DNA of 64,000 bases from positions 62,001 through 126,000 of the forward strand of contig NZ_JABFDF010000007.1 of assembly GCF_013403985.1 (NCBI RefSeq), in the 5' to 3' direction. The notes beneath the pieces are model-generated. The model saw nothing but the letters and a program-made list of their open reading frames with translations, made no database searches and was not told where the DNA came from. The stretch comes from Winogradskyella ludwigii (GTDB lineage: Bacteria > Bacteroidota > Bacteroidia > Flavobacteriales > Flavobacteriaceae). This document shows, piece by piece, positions 33,841 through 42,738 of the stretch. The stretch's first letter is position 1, and each line of letters begins with the position of its first letter. The position numbers and the translations under genes were made by a program.

Positions 33841-34923
33841 CTAGTGATTAATAATTTTTTCTTGATGATTAATTGATTCTTGATGAATCGCTTTAAACAT
33901 GCGTAAAATAAATTCTTCACTTAATCCTCTTTCTTCACCTTCTAATACCATTTTACCTAAAATCTCATTCCAACGTTTACTTTGTAATACAGCAACGTTC
34001 TTTTGTTTTTTAAGTCCTCCGATACCATCAGCAACCTTCATACGTTTCCCTAATAAATCAAGAATCTGGTTGTCTACAACATCAATCTGAGCTCTTAAGT
34101 TATTAAGTTCAGAGTTATATTCTGCTTCAGAATCCGTCTCTTTTCTTATTTTAAGATCTTCCATGATTCTAACTAAAGATTCTGGCGTAACTTGTTGAGC
34201 TGCGTCACTCCAAGCATTTTCAGGATCGAAATGTGTTTCTATCATTAACCCATCAAAATTAAGATCTAGTGCTGTTTGACAAACATCAAAAATCATATCT
34301 CTATTTCCTGTAATATGAGAAGGATCATTAATTAAAGGTAAATCTGGAAATTTATTTTGAAACTCAATAGCGATTTGCCATTCTGGAATATTTCTATATT
34401 TAGATTTCTCGTATGTAGAGAATCCTCTATGGATTGCACCTAAATTTTTAATTCCAGCAGTATGCAATCTTTCAATACCACCTAACCATAATGATAAATC
34501 TGGATTTACCGGATTTTTAACCAATACAATTTTATCAGTTCCTGCTAATGCGTCAGCAATTTCTTGCATTATAAAAGGACTCACGGTAGAACGTGCTCCA
34601 ATCCATAATAAATCTACATCATACTCTAAAGCTAATTTTACGTGCGCTGCATTTGCAACTTCCGTACAAGTTTTCATTCCTGTTTCTGCTTTTACTTTCT
34701 GTAACCATTTTAAACCTAATGCACCAACGCCTTCAAAATTTCCTGGACGTGTTCTTGGTTTCCAAATACCTGCTCTAAAGTAATTAACATCAGTATCTTT
34801 AAGCTCGTGAGCTATTCTTAATACTTGTTCTTCTGTTTCTGCGCTACATGGTCCTGCTATTACTAGTGGATGATCTAGATTCATATCATCCAACCATGTT
34901 CTCATTTCTTTTTTGTTTTCCAT
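33841..34923 (-). CDS. Bifunctional DAHP synthase / chorismate mutase type II
   Basis: The 360 residues combine 3-deoxy-7-phosphoheptulonate synthase (about 1-260; HPLVIAGPCSAET, NYFRAGIWKPRTRPGNFEG, DPSHITGNRDMI) with an AroQ-type chorismate mutase (about 265-350; LNNLRAQIDVVDNQILDLLGKRMKVADGIGGLKK). So it covers the first step of the shikimate pathway and the first committed step to Phe/Tyr. The fusion is common in Bacteroidota. It is the last gene of the pheA-aminotransferase-tyrA-aroG operon, which is preceded by a leader-peptide attenuator, so feedback may act at transcription and enzyme level. Confidence 0.95.
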   Translation of the reverse strand: MENKKEMRTWLDDMNLDHPLVIAGPCSAETEEQVLRIAHELKDTDVNYFRAGIWKPRTRPGNFEGVGALGLKWLQKVKAETGMKTCTEVANAAHVKLALEYDVDLLWIGARSTVSPFIMQEIADALAGTDKIVLVKNPVNPDLSLWLGGIERLHTAGIKNLGAIHRGFSTYEKSKYRNIPEWQIAIEFQNKFPDLPLINDPSHITGNRDMIFDVCQTALDLNFDGLMIETHFDPENAWSDAAQQVTPESLVRIMEDLKIRKETDSEAEYNSELNNLRAQIDVVDNQILDLLGKRMKVADGIGGLKKQKNVAVLQSKRWNEILGKMVLEGEERGLSEEFILRMFKAIHQESINHQEKIINH

Positions 34924-34941
34924 TTTCTACTAATCTAATTA

Positions 34942-35793
34942 CTATTGTATTCCGTTTAAAATATCTTTTATATGATTTGTTTTTTCCATTTCGTTATAAA
35001 CAGCGTCAAAATCTTCTTCTTCCATCAGTTGTTTAAAATGCTTTAGATTATTAATATACTCATCTAAAGTTTCTATAACGTTGGCTTTATTTTGCTTAAA
35101 AATTGGTGTCCACATCGCTGGTGAACTTTTTGCCAAACGTACTGTACTTGCAAATCCACTACCTGCCATATCAAAGATATCGCGTTCATTTCTTTCTTTA
35201 TCTATTACTGTTTTACCCAACATAAATGCACTAATATGTGATAAATGTGATACGTAAGCGATGTGTTTATCGTGTGCTTTTGGATTCATATAACGAATAC
35301 GCATGCCTAAATCCGAAAATAATTTTAATGCCTTTTCCTGGAGCTTAAAAGCTGTTTCTTCTACCTCACAAATTATATTTGTCTTGCCTTTATACAAGTT
35401 AAGAATTGCTGCTTTTGGTCCAGAATGTTCTGTTCCTGCAATAGGATGCACTGCCAAATAATTTCTTCGTTTTGGATGATTTCTCACCGTATCACAAATA
35501 TCTACTTTAGTAGAACCTACATCAAATACAATAGTGTTGTCTGAAACCAGATCTAAAACTTTAGGTAAAACCACTAATGTTGCATCTACAGGAATCGCCA
35601 AAATTACCATATCTGCTTTGTCTAAATCTTCAAGTTTTGCTTTTTCATCAATAACACCTAATTGCAAAGCTTCATCTAAGTGTGCTTCAGTTGTATCAAT
35701 ACCAAAAACCTTACATTTAGGATGCAAAGCCTTTATATCTAAAGCAAGGCTTCCTCCAATTAATCCTGTTCCTATAATAAAAATAGTTTTCAT
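34942..35793 (-). CDS. tyrA: Prephenate dehydrogenase
   Basis: TyrA oxidatively decarboxylates prephenate to 4-hydroxyphenylpyruvate on the way to tyrosine. The 283 residues have an N-terminal NAD-binding Rossmann motif (IIGTGLIGGSLALDI, about 5-19), the substrate region HPIAGTEHSGPKAA (about 117-130) with the catalytic His, and HIAYVSHLSHISAFML. There is no chorismate mutase domain; that activity is fused to the DAHP synthase downstream. It is third in the operon, 5 bp after the aminotransferase. Confidence 0.94.
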   Translation of the reverse strand: MKTIFIIGTGLIGGSLALDIKALHPKCKVFGIDTTEAHLDEALQLGVIDEKAKLEDLDKADMVILAIPVDATLVVLPKVLDLVSDNTIVFDVGSTKVDICDTVRNHPKRRNYLAVHPIAGTEHSGPKAAILNLYKGKTNIICEVEETAFKLQEKALKLFSDLGMRIRYMNPKAHDKHIAYVSHLSHISAFMLGKTVIDKERNERDIFDMAGSGFASTVRLAKSSPAMWTPIFKQNKANVIETLDEYINNLKHFKQLMEEEDFDAVYNEMEKTNHIKDILNGIQ

Positions 35794-35798
35794 ATCTA

Positions 35799-36941
35799 TT
35801 ATACTCTAGCTATTGCTTCTTTAATTACTTCTTGAGAGGCACATAACGAAAATCGCACGTAACCCTCACCATTACTACCAAAAACTGTTCCTGGAGTTAT
35901 AAATATAGAATGCTCTTTTAAAACTAAATCCGTAAATTCTTCAGATTTAATATGTGGTGGTAATTTTGCCCAAACAAATAATCCGGTTGCATCTTTATCA
36001 TACGTACAATTAAGACTATCTGCTAATTCCCATATTAATTCTCGTCGTTGATGATATACACTGTTCAAACTTTGAAACCACATATTTGTACATTTTAAGG
36101 CTTCAATCGCTCCTTTCTGAATGCCATAAAACATACCAGAATCCATATTACTTTTTACACGTAACACAGCACTTATAAAATCGTAATTACCAACTAACAT
36201 TCCTACACGCCAACCAGACATGTTAAACGTTTTACTTAAGGAATTTAGTTCTAAACAGACATCTTTTGCATCCTTGTATCTAAAAATACTAATAGGCTTA
36301 TCGTTAAGAATAAAACTATAAGGATTATCATTTACAATTAATATATCATGTCGTTTTCCAAAGGCAATCACCTTGTCATAAAACTTATTAGTGGCATTTG
36401 CTCCTGTTGGCATATGCGGATAATTGATCCACATGATTTTTACACGCTTTAAATCTAAACGTTCTAAAGCATTAAAATCGGGTTCCCAATTTTTGTCTTC
36501 TTTTAAATCATATAACACCGGCTTTGCCTCTAAAAGTTTTGTTACAGCTGCATATGTAGGATAACCAGGGTTAGGAATTAATACTTTATCTCCTTTATTT
36601 AAAAAAGCCATAGAAATGTGCATAATGCCTTCCTTGCTTCCCATTAATGGTAACACTTCCGTTTGCGCACTTAAATTAACTTTATAGTTTGCTTTATAGA
36701 AATTTGAAATACCTTCTCTTAGCTCTGGTAATCCTTGATAACTTTGATATTGATGTGCTTTTTCGTCTATTAAACTATCTTGAAGCGCCATAGATGCCTT
36801 AAAAGGTGGCTCTAAATCTGGACTACCAATTGCTAAACTAATAATTGGTTTGCCTTGAGATTTTAAAAACGCAACTTCTCGCAATTTTTTAGAAAAATAG
36901 TATTCTTCGACATTCTGTAAACGTTTTGCAACTTCTATCAT
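35799..36941 (-). CDS. Class I/II pyridoxal-phosphate aminotransferase (aromatic pathway)
   Basis: The 380 residues show a type I PLP aminotransferase fold: GSPDLEPPFKASMALQD, PLMGSKEGIMHISMAFLNKGDKVLIPNPGYPTYAAV, NYPHMPTGANA, NDNPYSF, and the PLP lysine in SLSKTFNMSGWRVG. Because it lies between pheA and tyrA, with its start overlapping the pheA stop by 4 bp, it most likely transaminates phenylpyruvate and 4-hydroxyphenylpyruvate to Phe and Tyr. That substrate assignment is inferred from context. Confidence 0.9.
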   Translation of the reverse strand: MIEVAKRLQNVEEYYFSKKLREVAFLKSQGKPIISLAIGSPDLEPPFKASMALQDSLIDEKAHQYQSYQGLPELREGISNFYKANYKVNLSAQTEVLPLMGSKEGIMHISMAFLNKGDKVLIPNPGYPTYAAVTKLLEAKPVLYDLKEDKNWEPDFNALERLDLKRVKIMWINYPHMPTGANATNKFYDKVIAFGKRHDILIVNDNPYSFILNDKPISIFRYKDAKDVCLELNSLSKTFNMSGWRVGMLVGNYDFISAVLRVKSNMDSGMFYGIQKGAIEALKCTNMWFQSLNSVYHQRRELIWELADSLNCTYDKDATGLFVWAKLPPHIKSEEFTDLVLKEHSIFITPGTVFGSNGEGYVRFSLCASQEVIKEAIARV

Positions 36942-37774
36942 AGTCTTGCATTTTTATATTCTCCCAATACTTTTAAATTCTCTGCCATTAACATTATTAT
37001 AGACTTTGCTTTTTCATAATCTTTATAAGAACCAAATGTAACATCTACGAAAAACGCATATTTCCAAGGGGTTTCAATTTTTGGTAAAGATTGTATTTTA
37101 GTGAGGTTAAGTTTACAATCGCTAACCACATTTAAAATCGCTGCTAAACTTCCTCGCTTGTGATCTAATTCGAATTTTAAAGAGGCTTTATTTACCTCAT
37201 CTTTTTTAAGATTATCATCTTCACGTTTTACAATTACAAAACGCGTTTCATTATGTTTTATAGTCTGAATACTTTCTGCTAAAATATTTAGACCATATAA
37301 TTCTGCTGCATTTTTACTTGCAATTGCAGCAATCCCTTTAATATTCTGCTCTGAAATTTGCTTAGCGACATCTGCGGTATCTTTAGCTTCTACCAATTTA
37401 ATGTGTGGGTATTGCTTAAAAAATGCCTTACATTGTAATAATGCCATAGGATGCGAATGCACTTCCGTAATATTAGAAATAGACTGACCTTCTAAAACCA
37501 ACAAATTATGCTGTATGTCTAAATAATACTCACCAATAATCGCCAAGTTATGCGTATCTATAAGTGCATAATTAGGAATTATTGAACCTGCTATAGAATT
37601 CTCTAATGCCATTACAATAAAGTCTGAATCTGCTTTTTGCAAACTTTCAACGGTACTATCAAAAGACATACATTCCACAACTTCCGTTTGATCACTAAAA
37701 TAGCGCTGAGCGACTTCGTGATGAAACGATCCTTTAATTCCTTGTATGGCAATTGGTTTTTTCAAATTATCCAT
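36938..37774 (-). CDS. pheA: Prephenate dehydratase
   Basis: PheA converts prephenate to phenylpyruvate. The protein of about 278 residues has the dehydratase domain (about 1-180; AIQGIKGSFHHEVAQRYF, ENSIAGSIIPNYALI, KHNETRFVIVKRE with the Thr-Arg-Phe motif) and a C-terminal ACT regulatory domain (about 195-275, SLKFELDHKRGSLAAILNVV; LPKIETPWKYAFFVDV with an ESRP-like loop changed to SLPKIETPW), which suggests Phe feedback. The frame can begin at a TTG (37792), but the ATG at 37774 fits homologues. It is the first structural gene behind the attenuator at 37808-37931. Confidence 0.94.
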   Translation of the reverse strand: MDNLKKPIAIQGIKGSFHHEVAQRYFSDQTEVVECMSFDSTVESLQKADSDFIVMALENSIAGSIIPNYALIDTHNLAIIGEYYLDIQHNLLVLEGQSISNITEVHSHPMALLQCKAFFKQYPHIKLVEAKDTADVAKQISEQNIKGIAAIASKNAAELYGLNILAESIQTIKHNETRFVIVKREDDNLKKDEVNKASLKFELDHKRGSLAAILNVVSDCKLNLTKIQSLPKIETPWKYAFFVDVTFGSYKDYEKAKSIIMLMAENLKVLGEYKNARL

Positions 37775-37807
37775 TCTATTATTAATTTTCAACTTTTAAA
37801 ATTGAAA

Positions 37808-37838
37808 CAAAAAAAAAGCCTCGATTAAATCGAGACTT
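37808..37838 (-). terminator. Attenuator terminator in front of pheA
   Basis: On the minus strand AAGTCTCGATT pairs with AATCGAGGCTT (37838 to 37816), followed by an uninterrupted T-run. It ends about 34 bp before the pheA ATG, i.e. inside the leader and not after a gene. Its 5' arm can instead pair with CGAGACTT at 37868-37875. Confidence 0.88.
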
Positions 37839-37867
37839 TATAAATTATATTTTAAATAAAACATACT

Positions 37868-37875
37868 AAGTCTCG
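37868..37875 (-). promoter_or_regulatory. Antiterminator segment of the pheA leader
   Basis: CGAGACTT on the minus strand is perfectly complementary to AAGTCTCG at 37831-37838, the 5' arm of the attenuator terminator. It starts five bases after the stop codon of the leader ORF, so a ribosome at that stop would cover it and let the terminator form. Confidence 0.8.
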
Positions 37876-37880
37876 TTCCT

Positions 37881-37931
37881 TTAGCTAAAAAAGAAGTAAA
37901 ACCAGTTATAATATGCTCTAGATATGTTCAT
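37881..37931 (-). CDS. Aromatic leader peptide of the pheA operon
   Basis: A 16-codon frame from ATG at 37931 to TAA at 37881 encodes MNISRAYYNWFYFFFS. Eight of the nine residues 7-15 are Tyr, Trp or Phe, which match the products of the operon. Downstream lie the antiterminator and terminator segments, as in classical ribosome-mediated attenuation: stalling at aromatic codons would free the antiterminator and allow read-through into pheA. It is too short to find by homology, but its composition and place make it convincing. Confidence 0.88.
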   Translation of the reverse strand: MNISRAYYNWFYFFFS

Positions 37932-38057
37932 TGTTGTAATTATACTGCTAATGTAATTATTATTTTTACAAATCAAAATTGTTGAATTGCTTTTTTACAA
38001 ATTATTTCAATCTTTTAAAGAATTATCATTAATTGCTGTACAATATTTGGAATTACT

Positions 38058-38065
38058 TATTTTTG
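38058..38065 (+). promoter_or_regulatory. gldA promoter -7 element
   Basis: TATTTTTG fits TAnnTTTG and lies 18 bp before the gldA ATG, so the leader would be very short. Confidence 0.45.
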
Positions 38066-38082
38066 ACTAAATCTCTTTTTCT

Positions 38083-38976
38083 ATGTCCATTGAAGTTCAA
38101 AACATTACAAAACTATACAAAGATCAAAAGGCTCTAAATAATGTATCATTTAAGATAAATGATGCAGAGATCGTGGGTTTCCTTGGACCTAATGGTGCAG
38201 GAAAATCTACAATGATGAAAATTTTAACCACTTATATTGAAGCCTCGGAAGGCAATGCCAATGTTAATGGTTTTAATGTTACTTCAGATAAAAAACGTGT
38301 ACAAAGTAGTGTTGGGTATTTACCTGAGCACAATCCGCTTTATACCGATTTGTATGTTAAAGAATATTTGAATTTTAATGCGAATGTTTATGGTACTTCT
38401 AAATCTAGAATTGAAGAAGTAATTGAACTCACAGGATTACAACCTGAAGCGCACAAAAAAATAAGTCAATTATCTAAAGGTTACAGACAACGTGTTGGTT
38501 TGGCAAATGCGTTGTTACACAATCCTGAGGTTTTAATTTTAGATGAACCAACAACAGGTCTAGATCCCAACCAATTGGTAGATATTAGAAATTTAATTAA
38601 AACGATTGGTAAAGAAAAAACAGTCTTTTTGTCTACACATATCATGCAAGAAGTTGAAGCCATGTGCGATCGTGTAATTATTATAAATAAAGGTGAAGTT
38701 GTTGCAGACAAGTACTTAAAAGATTTACGTGAAGGCCAAGAACAGATTGTAATTGTAGAGTTTGATTACCGCGTTGAGGATGCCTTCTTATTACGACTAC
38801 CTAAAGTAGGTTCTGTAAAAAACACACATAGTTTTGTTTATGAAATCACCTTTTCTACTAAAGAAGATATGCGTTCTCATGTATTTGATTTTGCTCACGA
38901 TAATGATTTAAAAATTCTACAACTAAATCAAAAAAACACAAGTTTAGAGAGTTTATTTAGAGAGTTGACGAGTTAA
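38083..38976 (+). CDS. gldA: Gliding motility ABC transporter ATP-binding subunit GldA
   Basis: GldA is the ATPase of the GldA-GldF-GldG ABC transporter needed for gliding in flavobacteria; inner-membrane associated. The 297 residues show Walker A GPNGAGKST (about 37-45), signature LSKGYRQRVGLANALL (about 130-145), Walker B VLILDEPTTGLDPNQ (about 151-165) and an H-loop STHIMQE. The C-terminal 85 residues match the extension of this family (VGSVKNTHSFVYEITF). The permease genes gldF/gldG are not in this window, as in F. johnsoniae, where gldA is separate. Confidence 0.9.
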   Translation: MSIEVQNITKLYKDQKALNNVSFKINDAEIVGFLGPNGAGKSTMMKILTTYIEASEGNANVNGFNVTSDKKRVQSSVGYLPEHNPLYTDLYVKEYLNFNANVYGTSKSRIEEVIELTGLQPEAHKKISQLSKGYRQRVGLANALLHNPEVLILDEPTTGLDPNQLVDIRNLIKTIGKEKTVFLSTHIMQEVEAMCDRVIIINKGEVVADKYLKDLREGQEQIVIVEFDYRVEDAFLLRLPKVGSVKNTHSFVYEITFSTKEDMRSHVFDFAHDNDLKILQLNQKNTSLESLFRELTS

Positions 38977-38979
38977 AAA

Positions 38980-39180
38980 ATGATAGGCGAATTTATAGTA
39001 GACGTTCTTTTTACTGGAATCGTTGAATCCTCACCGAAATTTATAGGTACATCTGTACGTTGGTGTTTTTACTTAGGCAAAAAAAGTTACACTACCGTTT
39101 TTAAGGAAGATTGGAATAAACGTGTTGGCTTTGTTGTAATCTGCATTATTATCTTGCTAATAATAGTACTTAATAATTAA
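38980..39180 (+). CDS. Small single-pass membrane protein
   Basis: The 66 residues follow gldA by only 3 bp. The N-terminus is amphipathic (MIGEFIVDVLFTGIVESSPKFIGTSVRWCFYLGKKSYTTVFKEDWNKR) and the C-terminus is one strong membrane helix (VGFVVICIIILLIIVLNN, residues 49-66). Similar short proteins occur in many flavobacteria without a known role. The tight spacing suggests co-transcription with gldA; a link to gliding is only a guess. Confidence 0.7.
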   Translation: MIGEFIVDVLFTGIVESSPKFIGTSVRWCFYLGKKSYTTVFKEDWNKRVGFVVICIIILLIIVLNN

Positions 39181-39184
39181 GCCA

Positions 39185-39928
39185 TTAATTAAAAATTAAC
39201 TGACCTGTATAAAAACGTTCCACCTCAACTATTGGTGGCTCGTTAACCAAAATTAAATCTCCAGTCCCTCTTAACTCTCCTGTTATTGATTGCTGAGGGT
39301 TTACTATAACATCGTTAGTTCCGCGATGAAAAATAATGACGTTCTGAGCAATTAAGTTTTCAGCTTCAAAGCGTCCTGATCCGGAATAGATACCAACATT
39401 TAATGTTCCTACAACACCATCAATGTAATAAAACGATAAATTATTTGAGATCACTTTAAGAGTTTCAGAATTAATAGAAAGTCTAAAATCACCTATTGTA
39501 AATTCATTTTCTGTATTAAAATCTTCGGAGAATAAGGTTAACGTATTATAATTTAAAATACCATTTGAAGAAATTTCATATTGAGATGATGTTCTTATTT
39601 CTTTAAGATTAGGTGCTTCAACATAAATTTTAGTAATGCCATAATCTCTTACGTAATTGCAGTTATTATTATCTACAAGAACTAATTGATCTCCTATAAC
39701 TTCTACCTCAACATCATTAATTAAGTTCTCCCCTGTTTCAATAGTGACTTTATAATCTGGTGCTTGCGTAATTATTAATTCAATATCTCTGTGAACCATA
39801 ATACGCTCAAAACTAGACACAGAAACCTCTTGTAATATACTATTTCCTGAGGTTTGAAAACAATCGTTAGCATCTTCGCTGTTGCAAGCCAATAGTAATA
39901 GACTTAATATGTAAACTAATTTTCTCAT
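39185..39928 (-). CDS. DUF2807 domain-containing lipoprotein
   Basis: The 247 residues have a lipoprotein signal (RKLVYILSLLLLACNSED, Cys at about 15). The rest is a repetitive right-handed beta-helix-like region of the DUF2807 (head GIN) family: ISSNGILNYNTLTLFSEDFNTENEFTIGDFRLSINSETLKVISNNLSFYYIDGVVGTLNVGIYSGSGRFEAENL. Probably a surface or periplasmic lipoprotein. Its ATG overlaps the stop of the PagL-like gene (4 bp), so the two are co-translated. Binding partner unknown. Confidence 0.83.
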   Translation of the reverse strand: MRKLVYILSLLLLACNSEDANDCFQTSGNSILQEVSVSSFERIMVHRDIELIITQAPDYKVTIETGENLINDVEVEVIGDQLVLVDNNNCNYVRDYGITKIYVEAPNLKEIRTSSQYEISSNGILNYNTLTLFSEDFNTENEFTIGDFRLSINSETLKVISNNLSFYYIDGVVGTLNVGIYSGSGRFEAENLIAQNVIIFHRGTNDVIVNPQQSITGELRGTGDLILVNEPPIVEVERFYTGQLIFN

Positions 39929-41019
39929 AATCTTACACCGATTCCAAATTCTACAGCTTCAGCCTTTGCACCATGTGATTTTAAAGTAATGGCTCCAAAA
40001 AATTGTTTTCCAAAATAGCGTTTTAAGCCTATGCGTAAATACGTTCGTCCTTCAAAATCATAAGGATAATAGACGTAATAGCCCAATTGCGTTTCTACGG
40101 ACATTTTATTAATAAATAACTCATGACCAACAAAAAGTCCTGCACGTTTATAGTCTTCATCTCCTGTAACATCTTCTTCAGGAAATGATACCGATTTGTA
40201 ATATATTAATTCCTTTAAAAAGTTAGAGAAAAAGACATCTGCTCCAAATTGAATAGCACTTACATGACTTAATCGTTTATCTGCGTAAGCAGACACAATG
40301 TAGAATGGAAATTGACCGCTTCCTATAATATCACTTTGATTGATTCCTGATCTAAAGGCTAAATTATATTTTATTTTTTCTGTGAATTTTTCGTCATCAA
40401 CAGTTTTAATAAAGTCTTGATCTTCGACATCTAACTGATAAGTTAAACCTACATTAAAAGCGATAGTATTCACGCTTGTATTTGGCGCTTTAACATTGGC
40501 ATTAGAATAGTGCACTAAAGTTAAGCCTGTTTGAAAGCCTATATTATTAAAAAGTCTGTCTTTTTTATAATTAAGCATGAGATAAGTAGAACTCAATATA
40601 TCTGATCCGAAAGCAATATTCTTTGGATTGGTATACTTATCATAAGGATTTGTGTTATACGCTAAACCTTGCGCAATACGAAACATAACGTTACGCTTGA
40701 AGAAATAGAAATTGTAATGCGCATAAAGCCCATAACTATTCCCTAAGACTTCATTTTTTAAATCTTGATACATAAAAGACGCACCATAATCTGGATAATT
40801 AAAACGCTCTTCCCAAGTTTCGTTTCCAAACGTTTTTTTATTCCAACCGAAAACAAAACCTTCAGGATGCCCTTTAATTAAATGAAGAATATCATTATTA
40901 TGAAGTGCTATGTTGCCTCCAAAATAATTTAAATCAAAATAAGAATTGGTTGGTTTCTCTTCTTGTGAAAAAGACAACAACCCAATTAAGGTTATTAAAC
41001 TCGTAAGCCAGTACTTCAT
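39925..41019 (-). CDS. Acyloxyacyl hydrolase / PagL-like lipid A 3-O-deacylase
   Basis: The 364 residues begin with a signal peptide (about 1-18, LTSLITLIGLLSFSQ). Amphipathic strands follow throughout, forming an outer-membrane barrel: NVMFRIAQGLAYNTNPYDKYTNPKNIAFGSDILSSTYLMLNYK, and a C-terminal GAITLKSHGAKAEAVEFGIGVRL. The last motif carries the His-Ser-type active site (LKSHGAKAE) of PagL-like deacylases, which remove an acyl chain from lipid A. The catalytic assignment is tentative. It is co-translated with the DUF2807 lipoprotein. Confidence 0.75.
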   Translation of the reverse strand: MKYWLTSLITLIGLLSFSQEEKPTNSYFDLNYFGGNIALHNNDILHLIKGHPEGFVFGWNKKTFGNETWEERFNYPDYGASFMYQDLKNEVLGNSYGLYAHYNFYFFKRNVMFRIAQGLAYNTNPYDKYTNPKNIAFGSDILSSTYLMLNYKKDRLFNNIGFQTGLTLVHYSNANVKAPNTSVNTIAFNVGLTYQLDVEDQDFIKTVDDEKFTEKIKYNLAFRSGINQSDIIGSGQFPFYIVSAYADKRLSHVSAIQFGADVFFSNFLKELIYYKSVSFPEEDVTGDEDYKRAGLFVGHELFINKMSVETQLGYYVYYPYDFEGRTYLRIGLKRYFGKQFFGAITLKSHGAKAEAVEFGIGVRL

Positions 41020-41077
41020 AAATGATTGGTTACTGGCAAAAATATAATAATAAAGTTTATTTAGTTTAAATTATGCT

Positions 41078-41962
41078 TTATAAAGCATCAAATAAGGTAG
41101 ACGACAAATAGCGATCACCTCTATCGCAAATAATTGCAACAACAATCCCTTTGTCTAACGTTTCAATAAGTTTTAAAGCTGTTGCAACAGAACCTCCACT
41201 GCTCATACCAGCAAATATGCCTTCTTCTTTAGCTAATCTTTGCGTCATTTTGGTTGCTTCTAACTGACTAACTTCTATTACTTGATCAACTTTTGAAGGA
41301 TCAAAAATACTAGGCACGTACTCTGTAGACCATTTTCTAATTCCAGGAATACGAGAACCGTCTGCAGGTTGCGCACCAATAATTTGAATGTCCTTATTTT
41401 GTTCTTTTAAAAATGTAGATGTTCCCATTATAGTTCCTGTGGTTCCCATGGCAGAAACAAAATGCGTTACCTCACCTTTGGTATCTCTCCAAATTTCTGG
41501 ACCTGTAGTTTTATAATGTGCTTTCCAATTATCGTTATTTTCAAACTGATTTAATAACGTGTATCTTTTTTGATCGCGCATATTAAAAGCAACATCTCTT
41601 GAACCTTCAATTCCTCTATCTGCAGACGTTAAAATAACCTCAGCACCATAAGCTTTCATCGTTTTTACGCGTTCTTCAGTTGCTGTTTCCGGCATCACCA
41701 ATGAAATTTGTAGCCCAAACATTTGTGCTACATACGCTAAAGCAATTCCTGTGTTACCACTCGTGGCTTCAACTAAACGACCACCTTTTTCAATATCTCC
41801 GCGCTTTATAGCTTCAGAAATCATATTAAATGCTGGTCTATCTTTAACGCTTCCTCCAGGATTATTTCCTTCTAACTTTAGTAAAAGTTTGACGTTAGGA
41901 TTTGTAACTAGATTTACAGTTTCTACAAGTGGTGTATTACCTATTTCGTTTAGTATGCTCAT
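41078..41962 (-). CDS. cysM: Cysteine synthase CysM
   Basis: CysM makes L-cysteine from O-acetylserine and sulfide (or thiosulfate) using PLP. The 294 residues show the PLP lysine in NPGGSVKDRPAFNMI (about 35-49), the substrate loop EATSGNTGIALAY (about 63-75), the phosphate-binding GTTGTIMGTSTFLK and GMSSGGSVATA. The length and RIPGIRKWSTEYVP favour CysM over CysK. It follows cysE by 4 bp. Together they use the sulfide made by the operon just upstream. Confidence 0.9.
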   Translation of the reverse strand: MSILNEIGNTPLVETVNLVTNPNVKLLLKLEGNNPGGSVKDRPAFNMISEAIKRGDIEKGGRLVEATSGNTGIALAYVAQMFGLQISLVMPETATEERVKTMKAYGAEVILTSADRGIEGSRDVAFNMRDQKRYTLLNQFENNDNWKAHYKTTGPEIWRDTKGEVTHFVSAMGTTGTIMGTSTFLKEQNKDIQIIGAQPADGSRIPGIRKWSTEYVPSIFDPSKVDQVIEVSQLEATKMTQRLAKEEGIFAGMSSGGSVATALKLIETLDKGIVVAIICDRGDRYLSSTLFDAL

Positions 41963-41966
41963 ATCT

Positions 41967-42704
41967 TTATATACTCGATATTTTAATATCTGATTTATAC
42001 GTTACCACAGAATTCTTTGGAATGGATTGTGTAATCCAAACATTAGCTCCTATGACACTATTTTCGCCAATAACTACATCTCCTCCGAGAATAGTTGCAT
42101 TAGCATAAATGGTTACATAATCTAAAATGGTTGGATGTCTTTTTATATTATTTAATGACTTATCCACTTTTATCCCTCCTAACGTTACCCCTTGATATAT
42201 GGTTACATTATTACCAATAATTGAGGTTTCACCAATAACAACGCCTGTGGCATGATCAATAAAAAATGCACTTCCTATGGTAGCTCCAGGATGAATATCT
42301 GTACCTGTAACGCTATGGGCGTATTCACTTATCATTCTTGGTAAAATAGGAATATCTAGAGACCATAAAATATGACTAATACGATACATTGTTATAGCAT
42401 AAAACCCAGGATAAGACAAATACACTTCTTTTATGCTTTTTGCTGCAGGATCTGTATCGTAAGCTGCTTTTGCATCTAAATATAGAAGTTGATCTAAGGT
42501 TTTTATTTCTGTTTCAAATAGATCCCACTTGTTCTCACATAGTCCGCATTCTAAGCCTTCAGAAACTTTGAAAAAAGATTTTTTTATCGAATCTAATTGT
42601 TGTTTCTGACTTGTTGATGTTTCTAAAACACAATAAAACAATTCCCTAGCGAGATCTTCTACTTGTTCTTTAAATCTTAGTGGAATTTGTAATGAAACAT
42701 TCAT
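41967..42704 (-). CDS. cysE: Serine O-acetyltransferase
   Basis: CysE (EpsC-type) acetylates serine for cysteine synthesis. The 245 residues have a helical N-terminal half (about 1-125; DPAAKSIKEVYLSYPGFYAITMYRISHILW) and a left-handed beta-helix of hexapeptide repeats (about 135-235; GTDIHPGATIGSAFFIDHATGVVIGETSIIGNNVTIYQGVTLGG). The catalytic His pair is in DIHPGA and DHATG. It is first in cysE-cysM. Its leader contains two large hairpins (42739-42806) after a TAnnTTTG element, which may regulate expression. Confidence 0.94.
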   Translation of the reverse strand: MNVSLQIPLRFKEQVEDLARELFYCVLETSTSQKQQLDSIKKSFFKVSEGLECGLCENKWDLFETEIKTLDQLLYLDAKAAYDTDPAAKSIKEVYLSYPGFYAITMYRISHILWSLDIPILPRMISEYAHSVTGTDIHPGATIGSAFFIDHATGVVIGETSIIGNNVTIYQGVTLGGIKVDKSLNNIKRHPTILDYVTIYANATILGGDVVIGENSVIGANVWITQSIPKNSVVTYKSDIKISSI

Positions 42705-42738
42705 AGGACAATTTTATATTTTTAATGTATTGAAATCA

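Noticed and set aside
41073..41088. Palindrome ATGCTTTATAAAGCAT at the cysM stop
   Set aside because: It overlaps coding sequence and has no T-run or GC-rich stem, so it is not supported as a terminator or operator.
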